NCBI GenBank assembly: GCA_023213395.1
Contig: CM041465.1
Coordinates: 41,609,741-41,673,740, forward strand
Length of the DNA: 64,000 nt
Direction of reading: 5' to 3'
Source: Cycas panzhihuaensis
Taxonomy: Eukaryota; Cycadophyta
Shown here: positions 1-13,073 of the stretch, one piece after another
How the letters are laid out: each line of letters opens with the position of its first letter
Position numbering within the stretch: the first letter of the stretch is position 1
Made by a program: the position numbers and the translations under genes
Notes under the pieces: generated by a model
Told to the model about the DNA's origin: nothing
Database searches by the model: none
What the model saw: only the letters and a program-made list of their open reading frames with translations

Positions 1-1282
1 TAAAAATAAATGCATTCCCTCTAAACTTTATAAAATATTTTGTCAAACCATTAATCTCATCAAATCAAATCAAGCTACTCAATAATTACTATAAATCAAT
101 ATCAAATGTATCTTAACTTATTGCCGCTTTTTTTATCTAATAATAAGTATTTATGTGCTTTATGTTTCCATTCAAGCCCTTCTCATCAAACCTTAATATG
201 CCATCAATTTCTTAGCTAGTAGGAATGACTTGAACATTGCAATAAATAGGTAAGTAAAGGTATGTTTCACATCTCTACATGTTTTATTACTTTTTCATAT
301 CATAAATTTAGATTATAGACATATGTTTTGCTTGCTTTCTTATTGACTTGGTGAGGCTGGCCATATATTTTCAATTGATAATGTGCACAAATTAGTTCAT
401 TAGCCATTAATCTACCAATTAAACTCCCTAAGTTTGGAATAGTTACCTTAGTACCATTACATCATCCTATTGATCTCCTTTTGGTTATTGTTCATATTAT
501 TTTCATCATTATCTCCTTCATTTTGATCTTATTTTCACTCAAGCTTCATCATCTATGTGTTTTTAGATTTATTTCATATATATTTCTCTACATTACCTTG
601 ATTATTGACAACCTACTTTATCTTTTGGCTGCAATTGTGGTATCGTGAAGTTCTTTGTGGTACCACAAAAAAACTTCTTGGTATAATTGTCACCTACCCA
701 AATTTGGTTCTATGGTGATAGTTAGCTCATATATTACTCTATGTCAGTCTTTGGGTGGTGCCCATAGACTCCAAATCTCTGCATGTTAGTTTTTGGTAGC
801 CCAAAAGGCCATGTCACACTAAAAACTCTTCGTTCTATATGGATTTACTCTATTTATTTTCTCCCATATTGTGGTTTGAAAACCACTCTCCTCAAACTCA
901 CCCTTAGCTACTTATCCCCTTATTTTTCCATTAGAAATAGGAGGTCAAGTTGTCATGAGATGGTACTACTATTATGTTATTAAATTTTTAAGAGATTAGT
1001 TACCTCTTGATTTACCACTCTTTTACTTATATGCTTACTTAGATATTAACCATTTAACATTATTGGAGTACCCCTAAGTGGAGAAAATTTAGCCATTGGC
1101 ATCATCTCAACTTGTTGGGATGAGGTAATCCTACTACAACCTTCTTAGTAAGTTAGTTTTCCAGTGTATTTATGTTTGCTTTCTTATTTAGATAGGCTAT
1201 GTATTCCTTGGTCCATCTTATCTCTTACTTATCTTTCTTTGTCCCTCTTTATTATTTTGTTTGCAGTTTAAAAGGACTTTGT
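1..1282. other. AT-rich intergenic sequence, nothing recognised
   Basis: No long open frame, RNA gene or recognisable transposon domain is visible on either strand. One short frame (783-983) has no family resemblance. The stretch ends at the TG of the first LTR. Confidence 0.6.
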
Positions 1283-1568
1283 TGTTGGAATAATGCTCAT
1301 TAGGGCTTGTATCATCCTAGGGTTTGGTGGAGTTTTCATGTCAATACCAATAGCTACACCTAGCCAACTTTGTCATTTATTAGTGATAATTATTCTAGCA
1401 TTTATTAACACCAGTTGATGATAGATATTGATCATTTCCTATTCATATCCTACCTATATATTCACGGGGTCCAAAGACCTTAGTGTTCATCAACACCAAT
1501 ATTCTATCAGATTATTGGTTCACATTTTTATACATTCCATCTGCTCTCTCCATCCCTTGATTCTATCA
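1283..1568 (+). repeat. Cop1 5' LTR (286 bp)
   Basis: It begins TGTTGG and ends ATCA, and matches 7756-8041 over its whole length. It contains a TATATATT box about 172 bp from its start, at the same offset as in the 3' LTR. Confidence 0.9.
1455..1480 (+). promoter_or_regulatory. Cop1 LTR TATA box and adjacent hairpin
   Basis: TATATATT at 1455-1462 is followed within 6 bp by the inverted repeat GGTC-caaa-GACC (1468-1479). The 3' LTR copy has TATATATT at 7928-7935 and a longer stem, TAGGGTC-taaa-GACCTTA, at 7938-7955. The position suits an RNA polymerase II core promoter with a hairpin near the start of the transcript. That role is inference. Confidence 0.5.
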
Positions 1569-1570
1569 TT

Positions 1571-1582
1571 TATTATTAAAGC
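1571..1582 (+). other. Cop1 primer binding site, decayed
   Basis: TATTATTAAAGC starts two bases after the LTR. It matches the initiator-tRNA-Met site TGGTATCAGAGC at 8 of 12 positions, and three of the four differences are G>A or C>T changes. Confidence 0.6.
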
Positions 1583-3651
1583 ACTATTTAAGTACTCTTA
1601 GGTTATAGAAATGTTTGATTAAAGAGCCAAGGATTGGAGAAAGATTATGAGAGGCCCACTCTAAGATATGAAGGAATTATGAAGAATTCATTACTACTCA
1701 AGTTGAATGGTATGCGTATACTTTCTATTGATTTATCACATTGTTAAAATAATTTGTGTCTCTCATATTTATTATATTTTCATCTAGGTTTATAATATCA
1801 TTGTATCCAAGTCATAGAGCTCATATAACATTTGGTTAAAGTTTATTTTATGCATGTGAGTTTACTAGTTTATCTATACTAGGAATTTATCAAAGAACCA
1901 TCGTCTAAGGCATTGCACACCTTACAAGTACACACCAAAGATTGACAAAGTTGTTGGTTCATTTACTAAGAAGCTTACTCAAGCAAATCTATGTCATTTG
2001 AAGAAGAAAGAAGAGCATCTATAAATTCCATATTCATAATGCCCTAGCTACTACACATCTATACCATTTGTGGCTTATTCATATCATATTCACTAAACAT
2101 AGATAGAACTTACACCTCTCTTTGTTAGTAATTTACATAATTTATTATCTAATTCATGCCCTAAGTTCCCTCGTAAGGTTGTTTGTATTGCATGACTTTT
2201 TATTCTCTCTTCAAACCTAATGTTAATACTTTAGAAAATATAAAAATATTTGCTAAAAATATTTTGAGCCATATTATTCTTGATTTATGGTTGAATTTAT
2301 ATTTTGATCTGCCTCTATTTTATTATGGTTAACTATTCCATTATTTATATTTTTTGTATGGATCTTTATTTTGTAGATGTTTAATTATTTGTGCCTCCCT
2401 TTGTATGGTTTATTCCATATGTATAAGCTATAAGACTACATCTAAATTTAGTTTTACACCTTTACTTTTGAGAAATACGGTCTTCACATTAATATTTTTT
2501 TAATATTAACCTTACTATATTATGTTGTGCTATAATTATTTTTAAATAGTAATGTTTACACTTTAATCTTTGTCATTTTATCATATATTGAGTGGCCTAT
2601 TTGATTATTGATCCTTACAGATTGTATATAGAATTCATACAATTGCTAATGGTCTCGCCATATTCACTACCATTTCTCAGTCTCATTTGCACACTTTTTG
2701 CTTCTATTTTTTTTAATGAATGGTCCATCATTTACTCTACTTATTTTTTGTACTATCACTGATAGTAGTGTAGAAGTTTTGGGCAAGCATATTGACCACA
2801 CAAAGTTTTTTTCAACAATCTATTGACATTATTTTATGTGCTTAATAATCTAGTCATGTTGTATATGTTTTAGAAGGCTATTTATTTCTATGGGCCCCAC
2901 ATTAGAGCCATTGATAAACTTATGTAAATAGGCACCCAAACATTATCCATTATAGGTCATATTCATCAATTAAGAAATTAGGTTTAGTTTTACAAAGGTA
3001 GCTAAGATCATTTTTTTAAATTATTGTTCAAAGATAGAATCTACTTCTACTCTAACGACTATTACTTTCACCAATTATATTAAGACTTGCTTCTTCTGAC
3101 TATAGATTAAAGTCTATTTTTACCTTGTCAAAATAAGTGGTCACATTACCATCTTCTATTTTATTTTGATATATATTTTTAATGAGTAAAGTTGAGGCAA
3201 GGTGTATTTGAGCCTTAATGTTAAAATACTAACTTTTTTGTAAAACCTTCTAATATATCTCTTGGTGGTTCAATATCAAAATTGACTCTTATCTAAAGTG
3301 TTGGGCTCTATTTTCTATTCTTTAGTGGGTTGTAAAGACATAAAATTTTTTTAAGATCATCTTATGTAATATTTTTATCCTCAAAAGTGGCACTAGTAAA
3401 GGGCTTCCTGCATGATGACCTTTATATGAACTAGAAAAAATTTAAATTATAATTTCCTACTAATATAAATTATTACTTTTTGAGGTGGTTAAAGTCCTAA
3501 TTGGGACATTTGTCTAAGTCTCAGAGATAAAGTGGGACATATCTTGTGGTTGTTAAGTGTTTTTTTATTGACATTTAATACTTTTGATTACGTTTTATTT
3601 TTTAGCACTTCGTATTTTGAAAGTTACTTTTCAAGGCAATCTTTTCTTACA
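1583..3651 (+). other. Cop1 leader, about 2 kb without recognisable coding
   Basis: This stretch lies between the primer binding site and the gag start. It is AT-rich, with no convincing domain on either strand. Either the family has a long untranslated leader (Cop5 has one of about 1.6 kb) or an unrecognised insertion lies inside. I saw no LTR pair or target-site duplication within it. Confidence 0.5.
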
Positions 3652-6600
3652 ATGGCATAAAATCTTGGAAATATAATTGTGTCTAAATTTGATGGTAGAA
3701 ACTTTCTTAATTAGAGTAGGCGAATGAAGCCTATCTTTATTGACAAGGGCATGTGGGAATGCATTGATGTTGGCTATGAAGAGATTAATGAAACCACCAC
3801 AGAGGATGAAAAAAAAAGCTACAAGAAGAATGCAAAGAAGGATAATTAAGTGCTTGTACTTATCTTTTGTGCATTAGAGGACCACATCTTCCCCAAATTT
3901 AACGAGGCTATAACATTAAAGGAGACTCGGGACACACTCAAGATAACTTATGAAAGAGCGACATCTTAAGAGCCATAAGTCTTAAGGAGCAAATTCAAAA
4001 ATCTATGGATGATAACTCATGAAGAAGTTAGTAAGTTTATCACTAATGTCCAAGATTTAGTTAATCAAATGATATACTTACAAAAAATTATTAGTGAACA
4101 AAGGGTTGTTGAAAAGATCTTGAGGTGTATAGGAGATATTAAAGGGTTTCAAATAGTGGCCACTACTATAGAAGTTTCAAAGGACCTTAGCACGCTCAAG
4201 ATTGATTAACTAAGTGCTATGCTTTTAGTTGTTGAAGAGAAGAAAGAGGGAAGTGAATCCCTTAAACATGCCTTTGTCACCAAGGCTATAATTCAACATA
4301 ATTTCTAAGGTTAAAGTTTTAAGGATAGAGGTTAATCCCCTAAATATAGAGGCCAACCAAGAAACTAATTTCAAAGATAATACTAAGGTTTTCAAAATTA
4401 TCAAGGCTTTCAAGGATAAGGCAATTTTTAAGGATAAGGAAATTTTCAAGGACAAGTCCCAAATCAAGGTTTTCAAGGGCAAAATCCAAGGTATTATCAA
4501 GGCCAAGAGTAAAACTATGGATCTCAAGGAAGAGGAAGAGGTCAAAGTCCTAGGGAGAGGAACCAAAAATAAAGAGAAAGGAGTCTAAGAGGAAGAGGAA
4601 CCACTTAATGTTCCTATTGTTATAGAATTAACCACTTAAAAGAAAATTATTTTTCTAAAAGTATAAGTTCACAAAGATGAATAATTAATGAAACTATAGA
4701 AGAAAGACAAGATGATAGATTTCTTCTTTCAAGTCTAATAGCCAGTGAAGAAGAAGATAACTAGTATATTAATTCAAGATGTTCAACACATATGACACAT
4801 AAAAAAAATGGTTTAAGGAGATAGATAATTCTAAAAAAGATATAATTATATTTAGGGAGAACACCACACATGCAACAGTTGGAAAGGGAAATGTTTCTAT
4901 AACAATTGATTTTAGAGAAACAAGGTGTATAAATGATGTCCTTCATGTTCCAATTCTTAAGAAGAATATGGTTTCAATGGGTCAGATGATGGACCAAAAA
5001 TATGAAGTGATCTTTGATAATAGAGAATATACCATCAAGGAAAAATTAAGGAATAAGGAAATTATAGCAAAGAGTTAGATGAGTGGTGATAGGTTATTTA
5101 AACTAGTCATACATCCAATATATTTCTATGCTTTAAAGGCTTTAATAAATGTTTATTATGAAACATGTCATAAAAGACTTGGGCATATAAATTATAATAA
5201 TTTAGCTTTAATGAAAAGAATAGATATAGCGACAAGACTTCCTACTATAAAACCGAGTAAGGAACTTTATGAAGGTTACATACTTGGAAAACAATAAAGG
5301 AAAAGTTTTCCAAATGAGAGTTATAGGGCCAATGTGCCTCTTCAATTGATTTATATAGACCCATGTGGTCTAATTGATGTGCCCTCACTAGGAGGTACTA
5401 GATACTTCATGACTTTTATTAATGACTTCACTAGAATGACTTGGGTCTACTTCATTAAATTTAAATTAGATGCTTTCTAATGCTTTATGAACTTTAAAAA
5501 TTTAATAAAAAGGTAAAGTGGGTTTATAATCCTTGCCCTAAGATTAGATAATATGGGAAAATTTATCTCAAATGAGTTTAAGGCTTATTACAATTATTGT
5601 GAGATAAGGAAATAACTTACTAATCCTTATGCTCTATAACAAAATAGAGTTTCAAAAAGAAAGAATAGAATAATTATAGAAATGGTAAGTATGATTAAAG
5701 ATAAGTATCTTAAACATGAATTTTGGGTAGATGTTATACTCACAGTTGTTTATGTATTGACCAAGTGTACAACTAATGCAATCAAGTGGGTCACACTAGA
5801 AGAAGCTTAGATAGGTTGTAAGCTAAGTATAAAACACTTAGGGATTTATAGATGCATAGCTTATGCACATTTTCCAAGTTAAAAAAGAACTAAGTTAGAT
5901 GATAAGAGCACGAAATATATTTTTATAATATATAGTGACACTTTTAGATCCTATAAATTCAATGATCTAAAAGGTAAAAGGATTATTATAAGCAAGGATG
6001 TCATCATCAAAGAGGATGAATTTTATCAAGAAGAAGTTACTAAAAAATATAAAGGGAAAAAGATTATGGTTGAAGTAGAATCAAATCCTAAGGGTACAAA
6101 TATACTTAATCCAAATAAAGTTGGACCCTCTACTTCAAATCAAAGGGCATTTAAGTGGGTATAAGGTTAAAGGATAAATTTTGCTTTGATGACTCAAGTT
6201 GTAGATTTTAATAAGCCTCATAATTTTGAAGAGGCAAACACACAAGATGCATAGAAGCAAGTTATAAAAGAGAAATATAATACCTTAGTAAAAAATAATA
6301 CATAGGAATTAGTAAATCTGCCACTAAACAAGAATGTAATTGGAACTATATGGGTCTATAAGACCATGTATAAGTCAAATAGAATAATTGATAAGTATAA
6401 GGCAAGGTTAGTTGCTAAAGGCTATACTTAAATTAAAAACATGGATTTTAATGAGACTTCTGCACCTATTATAAGACTAGAGATAATTAGATTAATGATG
6501 GCTTTAACTGCATAGCAAGTTTAGATAGTTCATCAAATGGATGTTAAAAGTGATTTCTTAAATGGTTATATAGAAGAGGAGATATATGTCCAACAACCAA

Positions 6601-7738
6601 AAGGTTTTGAAGTGAAGGGCAAATAAAATAAGCTCTATCAACATAAAAAGGCCTTATATGGACTTAAATAATCACCTAGAGTATGGTACTCTATAATCGA
6701 TAAATATTTTAAGGATAGAGGGTTCAAAAGGAGTTAGTCTAATCCAAATTTATATATTAAGATAGAAGGAATCTCCATACTTATTATGGGATTATATGTT
6801 AATGACTTTGTATACACTCAGAATGATATTCACTTATCCCAAAGATTCAAAAAGGATATGTGTAATAAATTTGAAATGATAGACTTGGGACTAATGCATT
6901 ACTTATTAGGCATAGAAATTTGGCAAGATGAAAATGGAATGTTTATCTCCCAAAAGAAATATGCATTAGATTCATTATGCAAGTTCAACATAAGTAGTTA
7001 TAAGCCACTTGTAACACTAATAGAAGTTGGGATGAAGTTATCTAAGTTTGAGGAATTAGAATTAATTGACCCTATAATATATAGGTAATTGATTAGAAGT
7101 TTAATTACTTAACTTAAACTCAATTGGATATCATATATGCCATTAGTGTGGTTTCCATATTCATGCATGAGTTTAAGGTGAAATTTTGACAAGCAACAAA
7201 GAAGATTCTTAGGTATCTAAAGGGTAATAGTTGGATATGGACTACATTACAAGTCATTAAGGGACTACAAATTGATTGAATACATAGACTTATATTGGGA
7301 AGGTTATGTAGATGATAAGAAATCTACTTATAGTTACACATTCAGTTTCGTTTCAGTGGAAGTTGTATGGTATTTAAAGATATAGACCATGGTATCTTTG
7401 TTTATAGTAGAAGTAGGGTATAAGCTGGTTATAGTAGGAGCTTATGAAATAGTTTGGCTTAGAAGGTTACTCCAAAATTTATAGGAAGAATAGGTTGGTC
7501 CCACTTAGCTACTTTATGATAATCAAGGCACTATTTAGATGACTCATAATCTAGTGTTTCATGGTAGGATAAAGCATATCAAAACATAATATCACTTCAT
7601 CAGAGTGTTAGTACAGGAAAGCAAATTGGAATTAGTCTACTATAACATAAAAGAATAGGTGTCAAACATATTCACTAGGGTACTTAATAAGATAAAGTTT
7701 ATTAAATTCAAAGATAAACTTAGAGTCTCCCTAAATAG
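3652..7738 (+). pseudogene. Cop1 gag-pol polyprotein remnant (copia)
   Basis: This is a former single copia polyprotein that packaged, integrated and reverse-transcribed the element. The start ATG at 3652 is followed at codon 3 by TAA, and a Trp codon a few residues on is TAG. In order one sees the gag UBN2-type region (about 3660-4560), a degenerate CCHC knuckle near 4610-4650 (last Cys lost), a protease remnant near 4770, the pre-integrase zinc region (5079-5297, with H-x-RLGHIN), the integrase core (about 5340-5680, with SLGGTRYF), the RT palm (about 6180-7090) and RNase H (about 7130-7735). Many TAA/TAG codons sit where Gln is conserved, for example 5634-5636 and 6669-6671. Nothing here can be translated intact. 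Confidence 0.88.
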
Positions 7739-7745
7739 GCATTAT

Positions 7746-7755
7746 AGAAGAGAAA
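7746..7755 (+). other. Cop1 polypurine tract
   Basis: AGAAGAGAAA lies directly against the TG of the 3' LTR, the position of the plus-strand DNA primer in LTR retrotransposons. Confidence 0.65.
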
Positions 7756-8041
7756 TGTTGGAATAATTCCTATTAGAGTTTATATCGGCCTAGGATTTGG
7801 TGGAGTTATTATATTGGCACCAATAGTCATATCTAGATGACTTTGTCAAATATTGGTGGCAATTATTTTGGTGCTTGTTAATGTCAATTTGTGATAGACA
7901 TTGAGCACTCCCCACTCATATCTCACCTATATATTCATAGGGTCTAAAGACCTTAGTGTTTATTAACATTACCATTCTATCAGATTGTTGGTTTACTTTT
8001 TTGTGCATTCTCTCTACTCCTTTTATCCCTTAATTCTATCA
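7756..8041 (+). repeat. Cop1 3' LTR (286 bp)
   Basis: Same length and ends as 1283-1568, about 75% identical by eye. It carries TATATATT at 7928 and a seven-pair hairpin at 7938-7955. Confidence 0.9.
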
Positions 8042-8409
8042 TTTATAGGGTTAATTAATATCCAATTACTACCTAGATGCTTATGATACTTGAGAGATCG
8101 TAGAGTCATTTCTAAAGCTCATATCTCTTCCATTCACCAAGCTTATCTTACATACTTTAGTTGATTATTTTTGACATTTCTAAGCATTATATTTCTATAG
8201 TATTGTGCTCTTGGTACTTGCTAGTTGTTGACTCTTATAGGTAGGAGTGCTTTGCTTTTGTTGTGGATATTTGAAAGACTAGGGAGCTTCCCCATTTTCT
8301 TCTTATACTTCTATCTCTTCATCACTTCATTTTTATCAAGATAAAGATGTATATATCTATATGATATAAACTCAATATACTTTTGTTATACTTAGTTTTA
8401 TTTCTAAAG
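8042..8409. other. No gene seen
   Basis: AT-rich sequence between the Cop1 3' LTR and a minus-strand copia remnant. I see no LTR, RNA gene or open frame that can be assigned. Confidence 0.5.
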
Positions 8410-9925
8410 TTTATCAAAGAATGTTTTTTTTCATACAATAATTCAACAAGTAGATTGGCTTAACATGTTGAATATCAGACAAACCCTTGGCCATTTCAAG
8501 TTTGTTCACTAATCTCAAATGACTATGATTGATATAACATGATCTTTTATGTCATAATTGACTATCCCTTAAAATAATATAATTGTAAATTTGTTCTTTA
8601 TTGAATGAGATTTTGAACTTCTAGACTCTGCTCTCTTGATTTCCTTATGTAATTACCACATAGTTCTTTATCTTACCCTCTATAATATATCCTTTAGAAT
8701 CAAATGTAACTATAAGTAATTTCTTTACTTTTTAATAAAATCAAGGGCATGTAGAACATCATTAATATTATATTCTTGATTATTACCAACTATTATAGTT
8801 ATACCCACCCTTTTAATCATATATTTAGTATCATCACTAAGAAAGACAACCTCATTGTTCTCTCCTTAGTTACACCCTTGAATACTTTGTTATTAAAGGT
8901 CACATGGAAAAAAGAGCTACTATCGAAATACTATATCTTTTCATTATTATTTTTTGTTGAATCCATGAATAGTGGGGTTGCAAACGCATTCTCATGCTAA
9001 GTAGAGTTACTATGGCATCAATAAACTCTACCTCTAGAGTTATTATTTTTGTAATGGTTTTGGCCCCTTTTATAGGCATGGTTCTAATTACCAACTCTTT
9101 GATCATGCCTAAAGTTGTTATAATTGTTATAGTTATCTTATTTTTTATGTGTTTGGCCTCTATGTTATGAGTGATATGACTACCTCTTGGTTGATTTTGT
9201 TAGACCTATAATCATAAGTAAAGTATTCAAATTTCCTACATATATAGCATAATCTACCTTCAAGCTTTGACTCTTAACTTCTCATTCTATATGAAGTAAT
9301 TTTGCCTCTGCCACAAGTCTTAAAGCTCTCCTTTATACCCTTGAGGTTCCTCTACTTTATTGAGTAAGTATCCATATAATTTATCCACAATCATTATGGA
9401 TCGATCTTTAACTAGGCTTGTCATTACCTTAAAATGTTTTAACCCTTCATCTAGGCTATTTACTATGGTTTTAACCATTTCTTTTTTGCTCATATGATAG
9501 CCCTAATTGACTAATTATATTTGTAGCTCTTTAAAGTTATATACATTTTTGGTAATAGAGACATGTGGTTTTAATCATATAGAATGGAATTCTTATTTTA
9601 AGTCTAGTAGCCTAGTTGTGCTCTTCTTATTACATATTTTACCTAGTTTATCCCAATAATCTTTAGATAAATCAACACCTATAACATGTAGTAGCTATGT
9701 ACCTACTACATTTATTATGATATACCTTTTGGGATAAAGAATTACCCTTATTGAACTTTTAAAGTCAAGTAACATGTATTATGTCTAATTAATGGAGCTT
9801 TCCTTTAATAAGTTTGATCACTTCACAAGTGTCAAATTTTATTTATATTCACTATTGCTAATTAGTGAAATTAACTTGGCCTCTCAATTTTTCATGAGGC
9901 TCTAACTTATTAATGGCCATTTTAA
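8410..9925 (-). pseudogene. Truncated copia gag-protease remnant
   Basis: Read on the minus strand, the segment starts near 9925 with a gag-like Met-Ala start followed by many stops. It continues through a UBN2-like gag region and reaches a protease remnant near 8930-8970, where the active-site motif survives as FDSSSFFHVTF (expected D-S-G-A-S). After this come G-D-D-T-K at about 8835 and the pre-integrase region near 8440-8560 (K-R-S-x-Y-I-N-H, with the GLSD-I-QHVK stretch). It stops before the integrase core. No matching LTR pair was found, so it is a 3'-truncated copy. It belongs to the same broad copia type as Cop1. Confidence 0.7.
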
Positions 9926-11612
9926 TAATAAAAGGCTACAAGCAAAGCTAAAATTATAGAAAATATTACAATAGATAATAAACCTTAGTGCTACTAATCT
10001 AAAATAATGTAGATTCAAAAGCAAGTTATAAATTTTCTAAGACTTAAAATTTTTACCAATATTAAAATGTATCTAATAAACTTTATAAAAAAAAAATCAT
10101 CATTGAAAATAAGATATTACAAACATTAAACTAAATTTAACTTGTATGAATAATAATTAAAGGAGTAAAGGATGCAACAGGTATTATCTATAAGATAATC
10201 AACAAATTATATCCCTTTTATCTCACTAAAATAACATTCCCTCAATCTACCTAAGCTAAAAATTGGTCATTTTCTAATCTTTTACTAAAAATTTATGTTT
10301 TTGTTAAGCACATATTATAGTAAAATATGCTTAAGTACTTTTATAACAACAAATGGGTCACCATATAAGGTGCCAAGCTCATGTGTGTAAGTTTTTCCTA
10401 GTAGGTTTTATAACAAGTGCTAAAATTTTATAAAACTCAATAAAATATATATAAGACAATGTTTTTTAGACCTTTGAAATATCTTATAATTTTTGTAATT
10501 CTAATCAAATGATATTAATTAAAAAAAAAACTAAAAAGGCATGGACAAATGAGTATTTTAGGTTTAATCCCTCTTAGGCTTTAGAACGTAGTCATATAAA
10601 ATACAAAAGTAGTTATGGACTAAATTAACTTAGGTATGGACTTCAAATATTAATGGAAAATAATTTTATTTTATTTTAACTTTTGAAAAAAGTGAATCAA
10701 AATTGAAAAATCAAAATGCATAACTTCCATTACTACTAATTTGGAAATTTTGAATATAAAATTATTTTTTAAGTGAAAGGACTCAATCTAAAGCTATATA
10801 TAAGTGTCATTGAGTTACATAGGTTTTTTGGGGCTAATCATATATGAGATATATTAGAAAGGTGAAGAAATATGGAAAAATAACCCAATGTGACCATAAA
10901 AGTGATCCCACTTAAATTTGAATATAGGACAATTTTTAGTACTATTTTTTTTTTATTTGAAGGCAAATTTTATTGTCAAAGTAATTATCAAACATGGAAA
11001 CATAGATTAGAAGTAGAAAGCATGAGAAAAAGATTAATATCAAAGTGTCCAACATCTATATGATATATAAGAGTATAGTCCATTTAAAAACTTAATATTG
11101 GACCTTCAAATTTAAATTTTGATGACTACAATATATAAGAACAAAAAGGGATGTTTATTTCAAAAACATATGAATCCACAAAGATAAAATCTCTAAAAAT
11201 AGTAAAATCTAATGATCTTTTAAGAAGGAACTGCCACAAGTTAAATTAGGCTACTAAACCCCTTTGAACTCTAAGAGAATACAATTTCATCACTCATGGG
11301 CACTATTATATATTTTAAAAATGGATGAAATAATAAATATTCATAAAACAAGTGAACTTATAAGAAAAATACTAAAGAAAAGCACTAAATTTAATCAAAT
11401 AAAGTGAATTTTTGAAGAAAAAACTTAAAATTTATCACTAGTTTATTCTAAATTAATGCATATTTTGATGTAATATTCTTTGTATATTTGCATTCATAAT
11501 CTTAAGAGCCTTGACTTCTATTTTTGTTTCATTCTTAGCAAATATCTAGTTTTAATCTTTAATAAACTCACCATGATAAAAAAAGTCATCACTATGATCT
11601 CATCATGAACAT
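9926..11612. other. Non-coding AT-rich stretch
   Basis: No domain, RNA gene or repeat pair was recognised. It could be the leader of the minus-strand copia remnant to its left, because a primer-binding-site-like motif lies at its right edge. Confidence 0.45.
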
Positions 11613-11620
11613 TGATACCA
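11613..11620 (-). other. Possible primer binding site core (TGGTATCA)
   Basis: On the minus strand TGGTATCA follows directly after TTACA, which looks like an LTR end. The bases after the first eight do not match the tRNA-Met site. If real, an LTR would start at 11621 and run right, but I could not find its other end or a partner copy. Confidence 0.3.
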
Positions 11621-12785
11621 TGTAAGAAATTTTGATATAAAAGACTTCAAGGTTTTAAGTCTTCTAATTATATGGTGGTGCTAATAAACACTATGATGCC
11701 ATGATCCTTTATTTATTGTTTTAGAAGTATGTTGTATGTATTCTCTCTTAAAATAGTAATAAAACACACTTATGTACGTACACAAATGTGTGTTGCCGAC
11801 TAGCCTAAAAAATAATATAAGGCATAAGTTAGTTCAATATAAAAATAAATAGTTGAGTAGTAAATGGAAAGAAAGAATCACTGTATAACAAGTGTCTCAC
11901 CTCCTTTTATGAGCCCACATGACTATTGAACAAGTTGGTGGATTATTAAATAAGATCATACCTACATATGAAACTTATCCTCTCCACAATATCATTAGAG
12001 AGGAATTTTATCTCTAAGTATCTTTTAATCATTTTAATATAAATTGGTTTATGAAAAAAAGAGGCCAATATAAGAGGTAATTAATTTTTAATACAAAAGA
12101 TAAGGATATTCACACCTAAAATTAAGTTGCATGCTTGTATACTTGCATGATTAATTGCTTGTATATTTGTGACTATTTCATAGAAGGACATTCTACTATG
12201 ATTTGAATGTAAGGCTAATACCTGGAAATAGTGCCATAATTTCTTTTCATTATGTTATGAGTATAATTCCTAATTTCATGGGATTTTAAAGGGCATTCAT
12301 GATAAAGGGAGTTATAGGTAGTAAGATGGCATAGCTCATATATGGGCATACTATATGTAGTAAAATGTTATCAATACTATGATATTAGGGTTCAAGCCTA
12401 ATATATTATCATGGTGGGATGCCTTGACATATAAAAAATTATAGATTTTTATAATAATTTCATTAAATCATAATACTATAAATTTTGTGAGTCACTTATG
12501 GGATGCTTGATGGATTATTTATGTAAATACTATGACCTAAGAATGAAATATTATAACTATTAAATAATGTCTTTTTGTTCATTTCATATGCCTCAATATA
12601 GTGGTAGATTCTTAAGGGAAGTTTTTAACTAGCTCTATGGAAAATCCTTCTAAGTAATTTAATTTTTCTCACAAAAGATAAATGATTTAATTTTATTTGA
12701 TATAGATTCTTTTATAAGGCCATATAATGGAATTTAAATGTTGAATAATCATTCTTTTTTAGGTTATTACATGTATAGGTAATCA
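11621..12785. other. Non-coding AT-rich stretch, possible LTR remnant
   Basis: No coding potential is visible. The left edge may be an LTR boundary (see the motif at 11613). A short GT/AT-rich run lies near 12787-12807. Confidence 0.4.
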
Positions 12786-13073
12786 TGTGTATATATGTGT
12801 GTGTGTGAAAGAGTATAAGAGCCAAGAAGATGGGTGACAAAGAGTAAGAGAACAAGCTACAAATGACAAAGTAAGAAGGAGATGAACACGGTTCCATGAG
12901 GGAGGTGGTATTGACAAATACTAGGGTATGTGAACCCTATGTATATCTGGGCAAGACTGAGAGGGTTTGGCACACCTCTCAAGATCTATCATTGCCTAAT
13001 ATTAACAAATGGCTAACAAGTGAAATACCTCTAAGATATAGATTATTACCCTAATATAGGCATTATCCTAATA
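12786..13073 (-). repeat. 3' LTR of a truncated minus-strand copia element
   Basis: On the minus strand, TATTAGGATAATGCCTA follows a purine tract (TTTCTCCCCC on the + strand, 13074-13083) and resembles the Cop1 LTR start with TG mutated to TA. It carries TATACATA followed by the hairpin TAGGGT-loop-ACCCTA (12922-12939), the same layout as in Cop1. The left end is approximate: a CA on the minus strand near 12786 would give about 288 bp, close to the 286 bp of Cop1. Confidence 0.6.

Larger units (their letters stand above)
1283..8041 (+). mobile_element. Cop1: old full-length Ty1/copia retrotransposon
   Basis: Two direct repeats of exactly 286 bp bound the element, both starting TGTTGGAATAAT and ending TTCTATCA. 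The flanking five bases are TTTGT on the left and TTTAT on the right, a 4/5 match that fits a decayed target-site duplication. A degenerate primer binding site follows the left LTR and a purine tract precedes the right one. The domain order gag, protease, integrase, reverse transcriptase, RNase H is that of the copia superfamily. By eye the LTRs differ at about 70 of 286 positions, which makes this one of the oldest insertions here. Confidence 0.9.

Noticed and set aside
4225-4566. A 113-codon minus-strand frame rich in Leu
   Set aside because: It is antisense to the basic, repetitive end of the Cop1 gag.
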